DNA of 64,000 nt from Agrobacterium tumefaciens (GTDB lineage Bacteria; Pseudomonadota; Alphaproteobacteria; Rhizobiales; Rhizobiaceae), in contig NZ_CP039888.1 of the NCBI RefSeq assembly GCF_005221325.1, positions 124,001-188,000 of the forward strand, written 5' to 3'. The notes under the pieces are model-generated. The model saw only the letters and a program-made list of their open reading frames with translations. It was not told the origin of the DNA and made no database searches. The position numbers and the translations under genes were made by a program. This document shows, one piece after another, positions 1 to 8,026 of this stretch (its first letter is position 1; each line of letters opens with the position of its first letter).

Positions 1-275
1 CGCTGAAAAACAGAGCCGACTGATACGAATGTGTGAACGTAGCACGCCGGGAGAGGATAGGAATCGATCGTTTAGCGAAGGCTCGCTTGGAAATTCTCGC
101 CCGTCGGCATGGTGGAAGGCGATTTTCGCAGGTGCAAACGGATGTGGAAAGTCAAGACGTGCCACGCGCTGGTCATGTTCGCACTGACCGCTGCGATCGC
201 GCGCTCTTTTCTAACGGCAACGCATCCCGGCGGTGCCGCGTGAGGTGAGGCTGTCCGGCCATCCGGCCATCCGGC
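1..275. other. Left-edge stretch without a confident gene
   Basis: I see no gene I can support here. A 71-codon open frame at 33-248 (+) has low-complexity Arg-rich content, no clear ribosome-binding site and no recognisable domain. A short tandem repeat of ggccatcc lies at about 253-272, just past the stop of the leftward gene that follows. Confidence 0.4.
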
Positions 276-614
276 CTATACTTTGCCGGCCGCCACATTG
301 AGACCGTTGACCGGCGATGGAAAGCTGACTTCTCCAGGTCTCCGCCGCAATGGAATATCCACCTGATAGGGCACAGCGACCATCACCTGGAGCGAGGTGC
401 GCAACCGGTTGGGCACAGCGGCGTCGGTCAAGGTCAGATGCGTTGTTTCAGCCAAGTGTTCCGCTTCCTGCGTTGGAATTACATCGCTCTCCAGCAGCTT
501 TGCGGCCGCCAAGGCCAGATGGCGGCTGGGGTAAACAGCCCTCATGACCTCAAAGACGACAACGGCCCACCCGTTTTCATGCGCGATGATCTGGTATTCG
601 ATGTTCTTTTCCAT
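276..614 (-). CDS. Small DUF2188-like protein, probable general-stress gene
   Basis: A 112-residue soluble protein of unknown role. The N-terminal half (EYQIIAHENGWAVVVFE, then a segment for indexing into AAAKLLES) resembles the DUF2188 pattern of a short beta hairpin followed by a helix. The C-terminal half is unrecognised. I chose the ATG at 614 because a GGGAGG ribosome-binding site sits about 10 bases upstream; a TTG at 623 is the alternative but lies too close to it. A sigma-EcfG-like promoter (646-670, minus) directly precedes it, which suggests general stress response control. Function is not known. Confidence 0.7.
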   Translation of the reverse strand: MEKNIEYQIIAHENGWAVVVFEVMRAVYPSRHLALAAAKLLESDVIPTQEAEHLAETTHLTLTDAAVPNRLRTSLQVMVAVPYQVDIPLRRRPGEVSFPSPVNGLNVAAGKV

Positions 615-645
615 GGTGTTCAAGCCTCCCTGTTCGGTCGCACCT

Positions 646-670
646 AACCACGATGGGAAAAGCTTGTTCC
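646..670 (-). promoter_or_regulatory. Putative sigma-EcfG promoter
   Basis: On the minus strand the sequence reads GGAAC, a 16-base spacer, then GGTT. This matches the alphaproteobacterial EcfG consensus (GGAAC-N16/17-cGTT) in all but one base. It lies about 30 bases upstream of the start of the 276-614 gene. Confidence 0.55.
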
Positions 671-704
671 TGATAGTGGGGCCGATTGCGACAGGCCGGT
701 TGCG

Positions 705-1361
705 CTAGGTCGTCTCGCCAAGGATTTCGCTTATTTTGTGCAGGTCGGAGACAAAGGCGCGCTGCTGTCGATCCGCCTCCGACCGGTCGCGAAGACGCAG
801 CAGATAAGACGGATGGATGGTGACGAGAAGGCGTGTGCCGCCCGGCGTCAAAAGAACATGTCCGCGTTCCTTCGTCACACCGCTTGTGCGTCCGGTCAGC
901 GTATAAAAGGCCGTGGCGCCCATCGCCACGATAAGGTCCGGATCGACAAGGCGCAGTTCTGCTCCCAGCCACCAGGCGCAGCTTTGCACTTCCCCGCTGT
1001 TTGGGCGCGCATGCAACCGTCGCTTGCCGCGCTGCTCGAATTTGAAATGTTTGACGGCATTGGTCACATAACATTGCGAACGATCTATACCGGCCTGCTT
1101 CAGGCATTCGTCGAGCAGACGGCCAGCCGGGCCGACGAAAGGCCGGCCTCTCAGATCTTCTTCATTGCCGGGCTGTTCGCCGACGAGGACAACACGCGCC
1201 CTTGTGTCGCCCTCGCCAAACACCAGTTGCGTGGCGTGTCTGTAAAGGTCGCATCTTTGACAGCTTTCCGCTTCGCTGTTCAAGGCGCGCAGAGAGGACG
1301 CACCAGCGCTTTCCGGCTGGAAGGCGGGTGGCGGACGGCTTTTTCCTGCGCGTGATGCCAT
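705..1361 (-). CDS. udgX: UdgX-type uracil-DNA glycosylase
   Basis: Family 4/5-like uracil-DNA glycosylase of the UdgX subgroup, 218 residues. Visible motifs are a Cys pair (C34, C37) of the iron-sulfur cluster, GEQPG at 61-65 followed by RGRPFVGPAG, KRRLH at 113-117, and the HPSYLLR motif near the C-terminus. The KRRIH-type loop is the signature of UdgX. In the characterised mycobacterial enzyme its histidine forms a covalent bond to the abasic sugar after uracil release, and that His is kept here (H117). The ATG at 1361 has a GGGAGA upstream; an in-frame longer start at 1427 is less likely. It acts alone here, with no obvious repair operon partner. Family assignment is secure, the suicide-type chemistry is inferred from family. 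Confidence 0.9.
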   Translation of the reverse strand: MASRAGKSRPPPAFQPESAGASSLRALNSEAESCQRCDLYRHATQLVFGEGDTRARVVLVGEQPGNEEDLRGRPFVGPAGRLLDECLKQAGIDRSQCYVTNAVKHFKFEQRGKRRLHARPNSGEVQSCAWWLGAELRLVDPDLIVAMGATAFYTLTGRTSGVTKERGHVLLTPGGTRLLVTIHPSYLLRLRDRSEADRQQRAFVSDLHKISEILGETT

Positions 1362-1523
1362 GGTGTTTTCTCCCGCTGGCGTGGCCACAGGCCCCGATTC
1401 CTTGGCGGTGCGGGGCGACATACCCAATGGCCGGGTTTCGGTTTATGATGCTGTCTCGAAAATGGGCCGAAATTTGGAATTTCGTCCGTTCTGCGAGGCA
1501 GAGACGTCTGCGTCCGCGAATTT

Positions 1524-1537
1524 GTACGGTAACGTAC
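1524..1537. promoter_or_regulatory. Short inverted repeat upstream of the Crp/Fnr gene
   Basis: GTACG-GTAA-CGTAC is a perfect 5-bp inverted repeat in the udgX-crp intergenic region. A TAATAT box at about 1566-1571 could be the -10 of the rightward promoter. It may be an operator; no regulator is assigned. Confidence 0.3.
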
Positions 1538-1622
1538 TCACTGTTTTCATTCGATTTTCCCCTGCTAATATGACCTCTGCAGGTTGATGTTTCGAGCAGA
1601 GGGGCGAACCGGGCGAACCGCT

Positions 1623-2369
1623 ATGCTTGGATCAAATTTTGTTGTTTATAACCGATTGTTGAAAACCCTCGGCACGGAAGGGCTTTTGCAGCTCATGTCG
1701 AGAATGGAGCCCGTGGAACTGCGTGCCGGACATCAGCTGGTGGCGGCTGGCGCTCCCATTTCGCATCTCTGTTTCATCGAAACCGGTCTCGCATCGACGG
1801 TCGTTCATGACGATGGCGGCAAACGTATTGAAACCGTGCTCGTCGGGCGCGAGGGTATCACCGGCTGGCCGGTTCTTCTGGGTGCGGAAACCACACCGGA
1901 CGAAACGGTCATGAGGGTGGGTGGTCGTGGCTTTCTCATTCCGGCTTTGGATGTACAGAGGCAATTGGAAAAGGACGCGCGCCTGCGTGAGCTTTTGCTG
2001 GGCTACATCAATATCTGCATGCTTCAGGTGGGCCAGCTTGTGCTGGCAAACGGGCAATACAGTCTGCGGGAGAGGCTCGCGCGCTGGTTGCTGATGTGTC
2101 ATGACCGGCTCGACACCGATGATCTGCCCATCACCCATGAGTTTCTCTCCACTGTTCTTGGGGTGCGGCGGCCGGGCATTACCAACGAGCTGCATGTTCT
2201 CGAAGGCATCCACGCCATCCGTGCCAGCCGCGGAAACGTCCGGATCATCAATCGCGCCATATTGGAAGACGTCGCAGGCATGACCTATGGCGTCCCGGAA
2301 AAAGAATATGAAAGACTGATGACGCGTATGCAGACGGATGTTGCCAGGCCATCACTCTTTTCTGTCTAG
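1623..2369 (+). CDS. Crp/Fnr-family transcriptional regulator
   Basis: 248-residue regulator with an N-terminal cyclic-nucleotide-binding-like beta roll (about 10-130) and a C-terminal winged helix-turn-helix (about 150-225; RERLARWLLMCHDRL, then the recognition stretch FLSTVLGVRRPGITNEL). The sensor domain lacks the N-terminal cysteines of FNR, so it is not an obvious iron-sulfur oxygen sensor. The layout with HEFLSTVLGVRRPGIT is common in rhizobial Crp-like proteins of unknown ligand. I chose the ATG at 1623 because the alignable domain starts right after it; an in-frame ATG at 1584 would add 13 residues of low-value sequence. The gene is monocistronic and its end overlaps the convergent DUF6894 gene by 18 bases. 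Confidence 0.85.
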   Translation: MLGSNFVVYNRLLKTLGTEGLLQLMSRMEPVELRAGHQLVAAGAPISHLCFIETGLASTVVHDDGGKRIETVLVGREGITGWPVLLGAETTPDETVMRVGGRGFLIPALDVQRQLEKDARLRELLLGYINICMLQVGQLVLANGQYSLRERLARWLLMCHDRLDTDDLPITHEFLSTVLGVRRPGITNELHVLEGIHAIRASRGNVRIINRAILEDVAGMTYGVPEKEYERLMTRMQTDVARPSLFSV

Positions 2370-2591
2370 CGCGTCGGCGAAGCGGACGACTTTCAGCACT
2401 TCCTGCTGCCTGTCGCGGATAATGATGCACCCCTCGGAAATGTCACGCCCTTGCAGGATCGCTTCGCTCATCAAGGCGCGCGCGTCCTTGAAGGCCTCTT
2501 CAATCGCCCGGTCCAGCGAGGGCAGGTCGCTCCCCTCGAGGTCATCAAGGGCGTTTTTGCCGCTGATCACGGTGAAGAAAAATCTCGGCAT
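2352..2591 (-). CDS. DUF6894 family small protein
   Basis: 79 residues. It begins MPRFFFTVISG and has the D..G.DL.S.D.A..EA..DAR pattern followed by a short acidic IIIRD beta strand, which is the DUF6894 layout common in rhizobia. No catalytic residues are evident. It lies tail to tail with the Crp gene and overlaps it. Function unknown; neighbours suggest a stress-associated role. Confidence 0.75.
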   Translation of the reverse strand: MPRFFFTVISGKNALDDLEGSDLPSLDRAIEEAFKDARALMSEAILQGRDISEGCIIIRDRQQEVLKVVRFADALDRKE

Positions 2592-2644
2592 GGCAGTATT
2601 CCCAGGAATGACATGGTCGCCGCTGACACATGACGCGGCTTGTC

Positions 2645-2833
2645 CTAGCCAAACTGCCGCAGATATTGGGCCTGTTTCTCAAGCCGCGTGGCAAGTTCGG
2701 AAATGCTCATATTCGTCGCGCATAAATTGATCGCGCATTCCAGGAATTGCAGCGACGAGCGCCTGAGAAAATCCTGTTGCTGCTCATATGCAATTCTGGA
2801 GATGCGATCGGATTTTCCGGATTTGTCGGTCAT
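2645..2833 (-). CDS. Small hypothetical protein
   Basis: 62 residues, helical and Gln/Arg-rich (RISRIAYEQQQDFLRRSS, later ISELATRLEKQAQYLRQFG). No domain recognised. It lies on the same strand as the DUF6894 gene and 53 bases before it, so the two may be cotranscribed. The coding call rests on composition and position only. Confidence 0.55.
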   Translation of the reverse strand: MTDKSGKSDRISRIAYEQQQDFLRRSSLQFLECAINLCATNMSISELATRLEKQAQYLRQFG

Positions 2834-2925
2834 CGTCTGCTCCCTCGGATCGGATGTCTGGCTCGCCTAACCGGGAGAGAGCACATTTGTTTCGAAAAAA
2901 TCCCCTGCTGGCCTGCGATCTTTGC

Positions 2926-2950
2926 GGAACATTGCCGCAGCAAAGTGGTT
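2926..2950 (+). promoter_or_regulatory. Putative sigma-EcfG promoter
   Basis: GGAAC at 2926-2930, a 16-base spacer, then GGTT ending at 2950. The arrangement is the same as the minus-strand site at 646-670. It lies about 30 bases upstream of the small gene at 2982 and would drive the run of small genes 2982-3728. Confidence 0.55.
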
Positions 2951-2981
2951 GGGAAGCGTCAAAATCCTATCGGAGGCAATG

Positions 2982-3185
2982 ATGACCAATAATTCTCCAC
3001 GAGATGGCGCTCCTGGCACCACCGAACAATCACCGCGCTGGGAGGGGCCCGAGGAAAGCCGACCCAGAGGTTACATGAAACCCAAGGACGATCCCGAGCA
3101 CGATCGGGACGCCGTTGGTGAAAACCTCAAAGACCCGCGGAAGAAGCGTGTTTCCGATGCGATGAAAACCCGCGACGACCAATAG
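2982..3185 (+). CDS. Small hydrophilic protein, probable stress gene
   Basis: 67 residues, strongly charged and Pro/Gly-rich, likely disordered (for example RPRGYMKPKDDPEHDRDA). There is a CGGAGG ribosome-binding site at 2971-2976 and a double ATG at 2979/2982; spacing favours 2982. It is first in a run of three small rightward genes behind a putative sigma-EcfG promoter. No family recognised. Confidence 0.6.
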   Translation: MTNNSPRDGAPGTTEQSPRWEGPEESRPRGYMKPKDDPEHDRDAVGENLKDPRKKRVSDAMKTRDDQ

Positions 3186-3227
3186 GTGCGGCGGCTCATC
3201 CGCTGCACCCAACGACAGGAGGAATAG

Positions 3228-3416
3228 ATGTCCACCTCGACGAAAACACCGGCAAGCATCCGGCAGGGCGGGCCGGGGTCCTCTCATGAAAACGCAAAGG
3301 CGCCTTTGAAAATCAAGAAACCTGCGGCGGACAACGACAAGCGTTCGAAAAGCAAGGTCTCCGGGGGAGGAGGTGAGCGTGACAGTCACCACACCCATGA
3401 CCCCGAACGAAAATAA
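3228..3416 (+). CDS. Small basic hydrophilic protein
   Basis: 62 residues rich in Lys, Ser and Gly, likely disordered, with no domain recognised. A strong AGGAGG ribosome-binding site sits 6-7 bases before the ATG, which is the main reason for calling it. It lies between two other small stress-type genes. Confidence 0.55.
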   Translation: MSTSTKTPASIRQGGPGSSHENAKAPLKIKKPAADNDKRSKSKVSGGGGERDSHHTHDPERK

Positions 3417-3437
3417 TGATCCTTCGGGAGAAGAACG

Positions 3438-3728
3438 ATGAAAAAGGCAAAAAAGAAAAAGAAATGGTCGCAGAAGGTGACCAAGGAAAGCGATGCGCTT
3501 GATCTTGAGAAAGACGTGTTCACTCAAAACGATCCCTCGCAGATCGCCCATTCCCTGAAAGCCTCGGCGGAACAATCCACCAGACGCAAGACCAATCCTT
3601 TCCGGTCTGCGATGTCGATGCTGGTGTTTTACATCAACCGGGCTGGCCGGACGTTGCCCGAAAAACGCAAGGAAGTGCTGGAAGACGCGAAGGATGAGCT
3701 TCGCAAGGAATTCGGCAAGTCGCGATAG
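3438..3728 (+). CDS. DUF3175 family protein
   Basis: 96-residue basic protein. A KWSQKVTKESDALDLEKDVF start, a SLKASAEQSTRRK centre and FRSAMSMLVFYINRAGR near the end are the DUF3175 pattern, at the usual length. Function unknown; the family is frequent among small general-stress genes of rhizobia. It has a good ribosome-binding site (GGGAGAA) and lies 21 bases after the preceding small gene, so the three are probably an operon. Confidence 0.8.
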   Translation: MKKAKKKKKWSQKVTKESDALDLEKDVFTQNDPSQIAHSLKASAEQSTRRKTNPFRSAMSMLVFYINRAGRTLPEKRKEVLEDAKDELRKEFGKSR

Positions 3729-3851
3729 GGGCGTGCTCGCGTGCTGTTCACCCTTCGAACCGTTCGGCAGGGGATAATATGCAATTTGTCTTGACTACGA
3801 TTAAATTGCACGTAAGAGTTGATGCAGTCGTAACATGAATGGGGAAGTGTT

Positions 3852-4577
3852 ATGAGTCGCAAGTTTCTCTCGGAATTTTTGGGTACTTTTTGGCTCGTGT
3901 TCGGAGGTTGCGGCAGTGCGGTTTTTGCCGCCGCTTTTCCTGAACTCGGCATTGGCTTCCTTGGTGTGGCTTTCGCTTTTGGCTTGACGGTTCTGACCAT
4001 GGCCTATGCGGTTGGCGGCATTTCCGGCGGTCACTTCAATCCGGCGGTTTCCGTCGGCCTCACCGTTGCCGGCAAATTCCCGGCGGCGAACCTCGTGCCT
4101 TATATTGTGGCGCAGGTTCTGGGGGCGGTCGTCGCGGCCGCGGCGCTTTATGTCATTCTCACCGGCAAGGCGGGTGCCGAAATCGGCGGTTTTGCCGCCA
4201 ATGGCTATGGTGAGCATTCGCCGGGCGGATATTCTCTCCTGTCGGCGCTGCTGATCGAGATCATCCTGACGGCATTTTTCCTGATCGTCATTCTGGGGTC
4301 GACGCATGGCAGGGTTCCGGTCGGTTTCGCGCCTGTCGCCATCGGTCTTGCACTCACCCTTATTCATCTGATTTCCATTCCGGTCACAAACACATCCGTC
4401 AATCCGGCCCGTTCGACCGGACAGGCCCTGTTTGTTGGCGGATGGGCGCTGCAACAGCTCTGGCTGTTCTGGCTCGCCCCAATTCTTGGCGCTGCCATTG
4501 GCGCCGTGGTCTGGAAAATTTTCGGCGAGGAAGAAAAGGCCGGCCACGCCGGCTCGGTTCAGCCCGCGCAGACGTGA
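3852..4577 (+). CDS. aqpZ: Aquaporin Z
   Basis: 241-residue inner-membrane water channel of the MIP family. The two NPA loops are intact (HFNPAVSVG with N63-A65; SVNPARSTG with N184-A186, followed by the selectivity-filter Arg187). Six hydrophobic helices are visible with the two half-helices. Length and the [18 protein letters not shown] start match AqpZ closely rather than glycerol facilitators. The ATG at 3852 follows GGGAAGTG. It is probably cotranscribed with the Gly-rich gene at 4630. Confidence 0.93.
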   Translation: MSRKFLSEFLGTFWLVFGGCGSAVFAAAFPELGIGFLGVAFAFGLTVLTMAYAVGGISGGHFNPAVSVGLTVAGKFPAANLVPYIVAQVLGAVVAAAALYVILTGKAGAEIGGFAANGYGEHSPGGYSLLSALLIEIILTAFFLIVILGSTHGRVPVGFAPVAIGLALTLIHLISIPVTNTSVNPARSTGQALFVGGWALQQLWLFWLAPILGAAIGAVVWKIFGEEEKAGHAGSVQPAQT

Positions 4578-4629
4578 ATAAGAGGCTTTGTTCTCCCGAA
4601 TGGTCGGGGGAGCGACTGAGGAGGATGGC

Positions 4630-4923
4630 ATGGATCTTACTTCGATATTGGCCCAGATCGTCGGCGGTGCGGTGGGCGGCACGGCCGGTGGAAAAATAGT
4701 GAAAGATTCCGATCTTGGCTCGCTCGGTAATCTGATTGCCGGCGCCATTGGCGGGATCGGCGGCGGAACCGTACTCGGATCGCTGCTCGGCGCCGCGGGC
4801 AATGCGGCCGCCGGCGGCGTGGATATCGGCGCGCTTGCCGGCCAGCTCGTTGGCGGTGGTGTCGGCGGTCTGATCGTGCAGATCATCGTCGGCCTGATCA
4901 AGAACAAGCTCGTGGCCAAATAG
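4630..4923 (+). CDS. Glycine-rich hydrophobic protein (glycine-zipper-like)
   Basis: 97 residues with repeated small-residue motifs such as GGAVGGTAGGK, IAGAIGGIGGGT and VGGGVGGLIVQIIVGLIK. This suggests one or two membrane-inserting glycine-zipper helices. GAGGA precedes the ATG at 4630 with good spacing; an upstream in-frame ATG at 4588 lacks this. It follows aqpZ by 52 bases. Similar proteins are common in Rhizobiaceae, function unknown. Confidence 0.7.
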   Translation: MDLTSILAQIVGGAVGGTAGGKIVKDSDLGSLGNLIAGAIGGIGGGTVLGSLLGAAGNAAAGGVDIGALAGQLVGGGVGGLIVQIIVGLIKNKLVAK

Positions 4924-4955
4924 GCGATTCAGCCGCCGTCAGAGAAAAATGAGGA

Positions 4956-4987
4956 CCTTGCCGGAGGAAGAGCTTCGTCCGGCAAGG
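4956..4987. terminator. Hairpin after the aqpZ region
   Basis: A perfect 10-bp stem (CCTTGCCGGA / TCCGGCAAGG) with a 12-base loop lies 32 bases past the Gly-rich gene. No clear T-run follows on either strand, so it may be a structural RNA end or a weak terminator. Confidence 0.45.
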
Positions 4988-5121
4988 TAGGTCGATATTA
5001 CACGCATTGATGGCGGCAGCGGCGCGAAGTGAATGGGCTTCGTAATCGGCTGAAACGGCGGGATGCCTTTTGCTGACCGAAAGAAACGTCGACGTTTGGC
5101 TCCCTTCGTGAATGCCGGGTG

Positions 5122-7059
5122 TCAGGTCTCGTCTTTGGCGACCGGTGCATGCGGCGTCTTGTTCCAGACGAAAGGTCGGGTTTTAAGCTCCACCACGGCC
5201 CGCCAGGCTGCGACTGATAGCATCAGCCAATATAAGGGCATCGCCAGCCATCGCCTTCCGACCTGCCGCTTCTCATAGGCTATCATTCTGGTTCGGCCCA
5301 TCAGCACGAAGATCGTGTAACTTCCGACGATATTCAGCGCATCGATAAAAAACAGGACGCCCTGCCATGTGAAGAGCAGATGGAAGCCGTTTTCCCGGAT
5401 GGCCATAGCCATGAATGCCAGGGAAATGAAGAGCAAGGGATGCGCGAGCGACGATAGAATCATGCCGCCGATCAGTAGCTGAAAGGTCATGTAGGCAAAC
5501 CATCCCATGGCATGCGCGGTTGCAAAGGGTGTACGGGTCATTACCAGCCAGCTTTGCAGCCAGCCCTTGAACCAGCGCGTTCGCTGGCTCAGCCACACGG
5601 GCAGCGATGTCGGCGCATCCTCCAGCGTCTGCCGCCGGATGACGCCGCAGCGATAGCCGAGCCGATGCAGCCTGAGGCCAAGATCGGCATCCTCAGTGAC
5701 ATTGTAGGGATCCCAGGCGCCAGCGCGCCGCAACGCGCCAGTCCGGAAATGATTGGAGGTGCCGCCAAGCGGCAGCGGCAGGCCGTGGGCAGCGAGAGCA
5801 GGCAGCATGCAGCGGAACAGCCCGGAATATTCCAGTGCGAAACAGGCGCTCAGCCAGGAGGAGGAGGCGTTGCTGATGATAAGTGGCGCCTGCAGGCAGG
5901 CGATATCCTCCGGCTGGTCGCGGAACGCGGCATAGGCTTCGCGCAATTGCTGCGGATGGGGCCGGTCCTCGGCATCATAAACGACAACGAATGCACCGCG
6001 CGCGCCGGAAAGTGCGTAGGTGAGGGCTTTGGGTTTGGTGCGCGGCTGGGAAGGCGGCACCCTCACGATTTCCATATGTGGGCCGGGATTTATCCGCCGG
6101 ATCGCCTCGATCGTCGCGCCGTCGTCGGCCTCGCAGACAAGCTTGATATCGAGCCGGGAACGGGGCCAATCCAGACGCTCCAATGCACTGACGAGCTGCG
6201 CGACGACAGCCTCTTCGCGGTAAAGCGCCACCAGAATTGTGTAAACCGGCAGTTCGTTTTCGTGCCGAAGAGACAAGGCTGTTTCTGCCTTGGTTTCGCG
6301 GGGGGTATGAACGAGGGCAAAAAGCCGGAACAACAGGGTGTTGAGGTAGAGCATCGACAGGGTGGCGTGAAGCCAGATCAGGGCCATTTCAGTATAAGTC
6401 AGCAGCGAAAGGACGAGCAGGGTGGCGACAACGCCGCCATAAAAACCCTGCTGGCCATGCAGCGTGATCCTGGCGGAATGCTGGGGCGCGGCGTTGAAAA
6501 GCCGCTGCCGGGTTTCCGCGAGACGACGGGCCTCACCAGCTTTCCAGATCGCGTCGCGCATGGCCTGCGGCGTGGTCACGGCCAGTTCGTCGAAAAGATG
6601 CGGACGCTCATCCAACAGGTTTTTCAGCAAATCCATCCGCGCCAGCTCCGGCACGATCAGCAGCACCGTTTTACCGCCCTGCGGCATCAATCGCAGAAAC
6701 CTTGGTTCTGCGAGTTGAAGATCGAGATTATCTAAATCCGCCACCCGTTCCGACAGGATTTCCGGGAGAAACGGCAATCGCAGATATCCGGCGAAGGCGC
6801 TGAAATATACGTCTGCCGTGACGAGGCCGCTTGCCAGCAATTCGTCGTCCAGTGTCGAGCCGTTTTCCAGTGCTCGCTGTTCGAATGCCGCGATATGCGA
6901 CTCGTCCAATCCCAGCGAATGGAGAAAACGGACCTGTCCCGTCTGGCCCTGTTCGACAGAGGTCCGAAGCGGGTTCCCATCGTCATGGGAAAATGTAATT
7001 TTTCCTTCTGCCGGCGTCGTGCAAAACGAATCTCGTGTATATTGCCTGAAATAATCCAT
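5122..7059 (-). CDS. Membrane glycosyltransferase family 2 with N-terminal GspE/MshEN-like domain
   Basis: 645-residue inner-membrane processive-type glycosyltransferase. Residues about 45-175 resemble the MshEN/GspE N-terminal domain. Two membrane helices follow (about 215-260), then the GT2 catalytic region with DAED (metal/UDP-sugar binding), TEDADLGLRL and QRTRWFKGW (the QxxRW acceptor motif), then several C-terminal membrane helices. This is the cellulose-synthase/hyaluronan-synthase-like layout, so it likely polymerises or transfers a sugar on the cytoplasmic face for an exported polysaccharide. It is divergent from the solute-binding gene at 7112 (52-base gap). The sugar is unknown. 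Confidence 0.85.
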   Translation of the reverse strand: MDYFRQYTRDSFCTTPAEGKITFSHDDGNPLRTSVEQGQTGQVRFLHSLGLDESHIAAFEQRALENGSTLDDELLASGLVTADVYFSAFAGYLRLPFLPEILSERVADLDNLDLQLAEPRFLRLMPQGGKTVLLIVPELARMDLLKNLLDERPHLFDELAVTTPQAMRDAIWKAGEARRLAETRQRLFNAAPQHSARITLHGQQGFYGGVVATLLVLSLLTYTEMALIWLHATLSMLYLNTLLFRLFALVHTPRETKAETALSLRHENELPVYTILVALYREEAVVAQLVSALERLDWPRSRLDIKLVCEADDGATIEAIRRINPGPHMEIVRVPPSQPRTKPKALTYALSGARGAFVVVYDAEDRPHPQQLREAYAAFRDQPEDIACLQAPLIISNASSSWLSACFALEYSGLFRCMLPALAAHGLPLPLGGTSNHFRTGALRRAGAWDPYNVTEDADLGLRLHRLGYRCGVIRRQTLEDAPTSLPVWLSQRTRWFKGWLQSWLVMTRTPFATAHAMGWFAYMTFQLLIGGMILSSLAHPLLFISLAFMAMAIRENGFHLLFTWQGVLFFIDALNIVGSYTIFVLMGRTRMIAYEKRQVGRRWLAMPLYWLMLSVAAWRAVVELKTRPFVWNKTPHAPVAKDET

Positions 7060-7111
7060 GCATCGCCGCCGCCGTCATGGTAACGCCCATTTCCTGTCAC
7101 GGATAGTATAG

Positions 7112-7990
7112 ATGAGAATAACTGATGTAACGCGGAATATAAGTCTATCTTTTATTTTAGCTTTCGCTTTACAATTTGTTGGTTACTTTAGTGAGTCTTA
7201 TGCCGAAGGTCTGTCGGATGGAAACCGCATGCCGGTGCTGTTCGACGCGCAGGAGCGGTTTCCGGGTGGTGATCTTTCCTCCGTTCCCCGCATCAGGTTT
7301 CTGATGTCGGTGGATTTCCCGCCCTTCAATTTCACGGATCAGGAGGGCCGGCTTGCAGGCTTCCATGTCGATCTGGTGCGGGAAATCTGCGCCCAGCTGA
7401 AGGTGGAAAGCAAATGCCAGGTGCAGGCGCTGCCCTTCGACGAGCTGGAAGCCGCACTCGAAATGGGTGAGGGCGAAGCGGTGATTTCCGGTCTCGCCAC
7501 CACGGCCGATCTGCGCAAGAGCTTCACCTTCTCGCGGCCCTATCTGCTGCTGCCCGCCCGGCTGGCGGTGAACAAGGCGGCAAAATTCACCGGTTCCGGC
7601 GCGGAAGCGCTTTCGGGAAAAAAGGTGGGTGTGGTTGGCAATTCGCGGCACGAACAGATGCTGAAAGCGTTTTTTCCAAAAGCTAAGGTCGAAGGTTTCG
7701 ATGGCTATGAGCCCATGTATGAGGCGTTGAAGACTGGCAAGGTGGACGCCATCTTCGCCGATGGTCTCCGCCTGCCTTTCTGGATTTCGGGAAGTGCTTC
7801 CGAAAGTTGCTGCGCGCTCTTCGGCGGTCCTTATATGTCCGACCGGTTTCTCGGCGAAGGCCTGTCCATCATGACGGTCGATCCGGATAATGTGCTGGTG
7901 CCGGCTTTCGATCAGGCGCTGGCCGCTCTTTCCCGAAACGGCCGGCTGGAAGAAATCTACCGGCGTTATTTCCCCTACGGCCTCTATTAG
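7112..7990 (+). CDS. Periplasmic solute-binding protein, family 3
   Basis: 292 residues. The N-terminus is a signal peptide (hydrophobic stretch about 10-27, probable cut near SYA-EG). The body has the family 3 pattern: RFLMSVDFPPFNFTDQEGRLAGFHVDLVREI, then SGLATTADLRKSFTFSRPYL, then KKVGVVGNS and a C-terminal ALSRNGRLEEIYRRYFP. Such proteins bind amino acids or similar small ligands for ABC uptake. No permease or ATPase lies beside it, so it may be an orphan receptor or sensor of the polysaccharide cluster. It ends 36 bases from the convergent flippase gene. Confidence 0.85.
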   Translation: MRITDVTRNISLSFILAFALQFVGYFSESYAEGLSDGNRMPVLFDAQERFPGGDLSSVPRIRFLMSVDFPPFNFTDQEGRLAGFHVDLVREICAQLKVESKCQVQALPFDELEAALEMGEGEAVISGLATTADLRKSFTFSRPYLLLPARLAVNKAAKFTGSGAEALSGKKVGVVGNSRHEQMLKAFFPKAKVEGFDGYEPMYEALKTGKVDAIFADGLRLPFWISGSASESCCALFGGPYMSDRFLGEGLSIMTVDPDNVLVPAFDQALAALSRNGRLEEIYRRYFPYGLY

Positions 7991-8026
7991 AGAAATAGCT
8001 CACCCAATCGAGTCTGACGACAGCCT

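Noticed and set aside
3801..4919. Long minus-strand open frame opposite aquaporin Z
   Set aside because: It is a shadow of aqpZ and the Gly-rich gene; the plus-strand frames show full family signatures.
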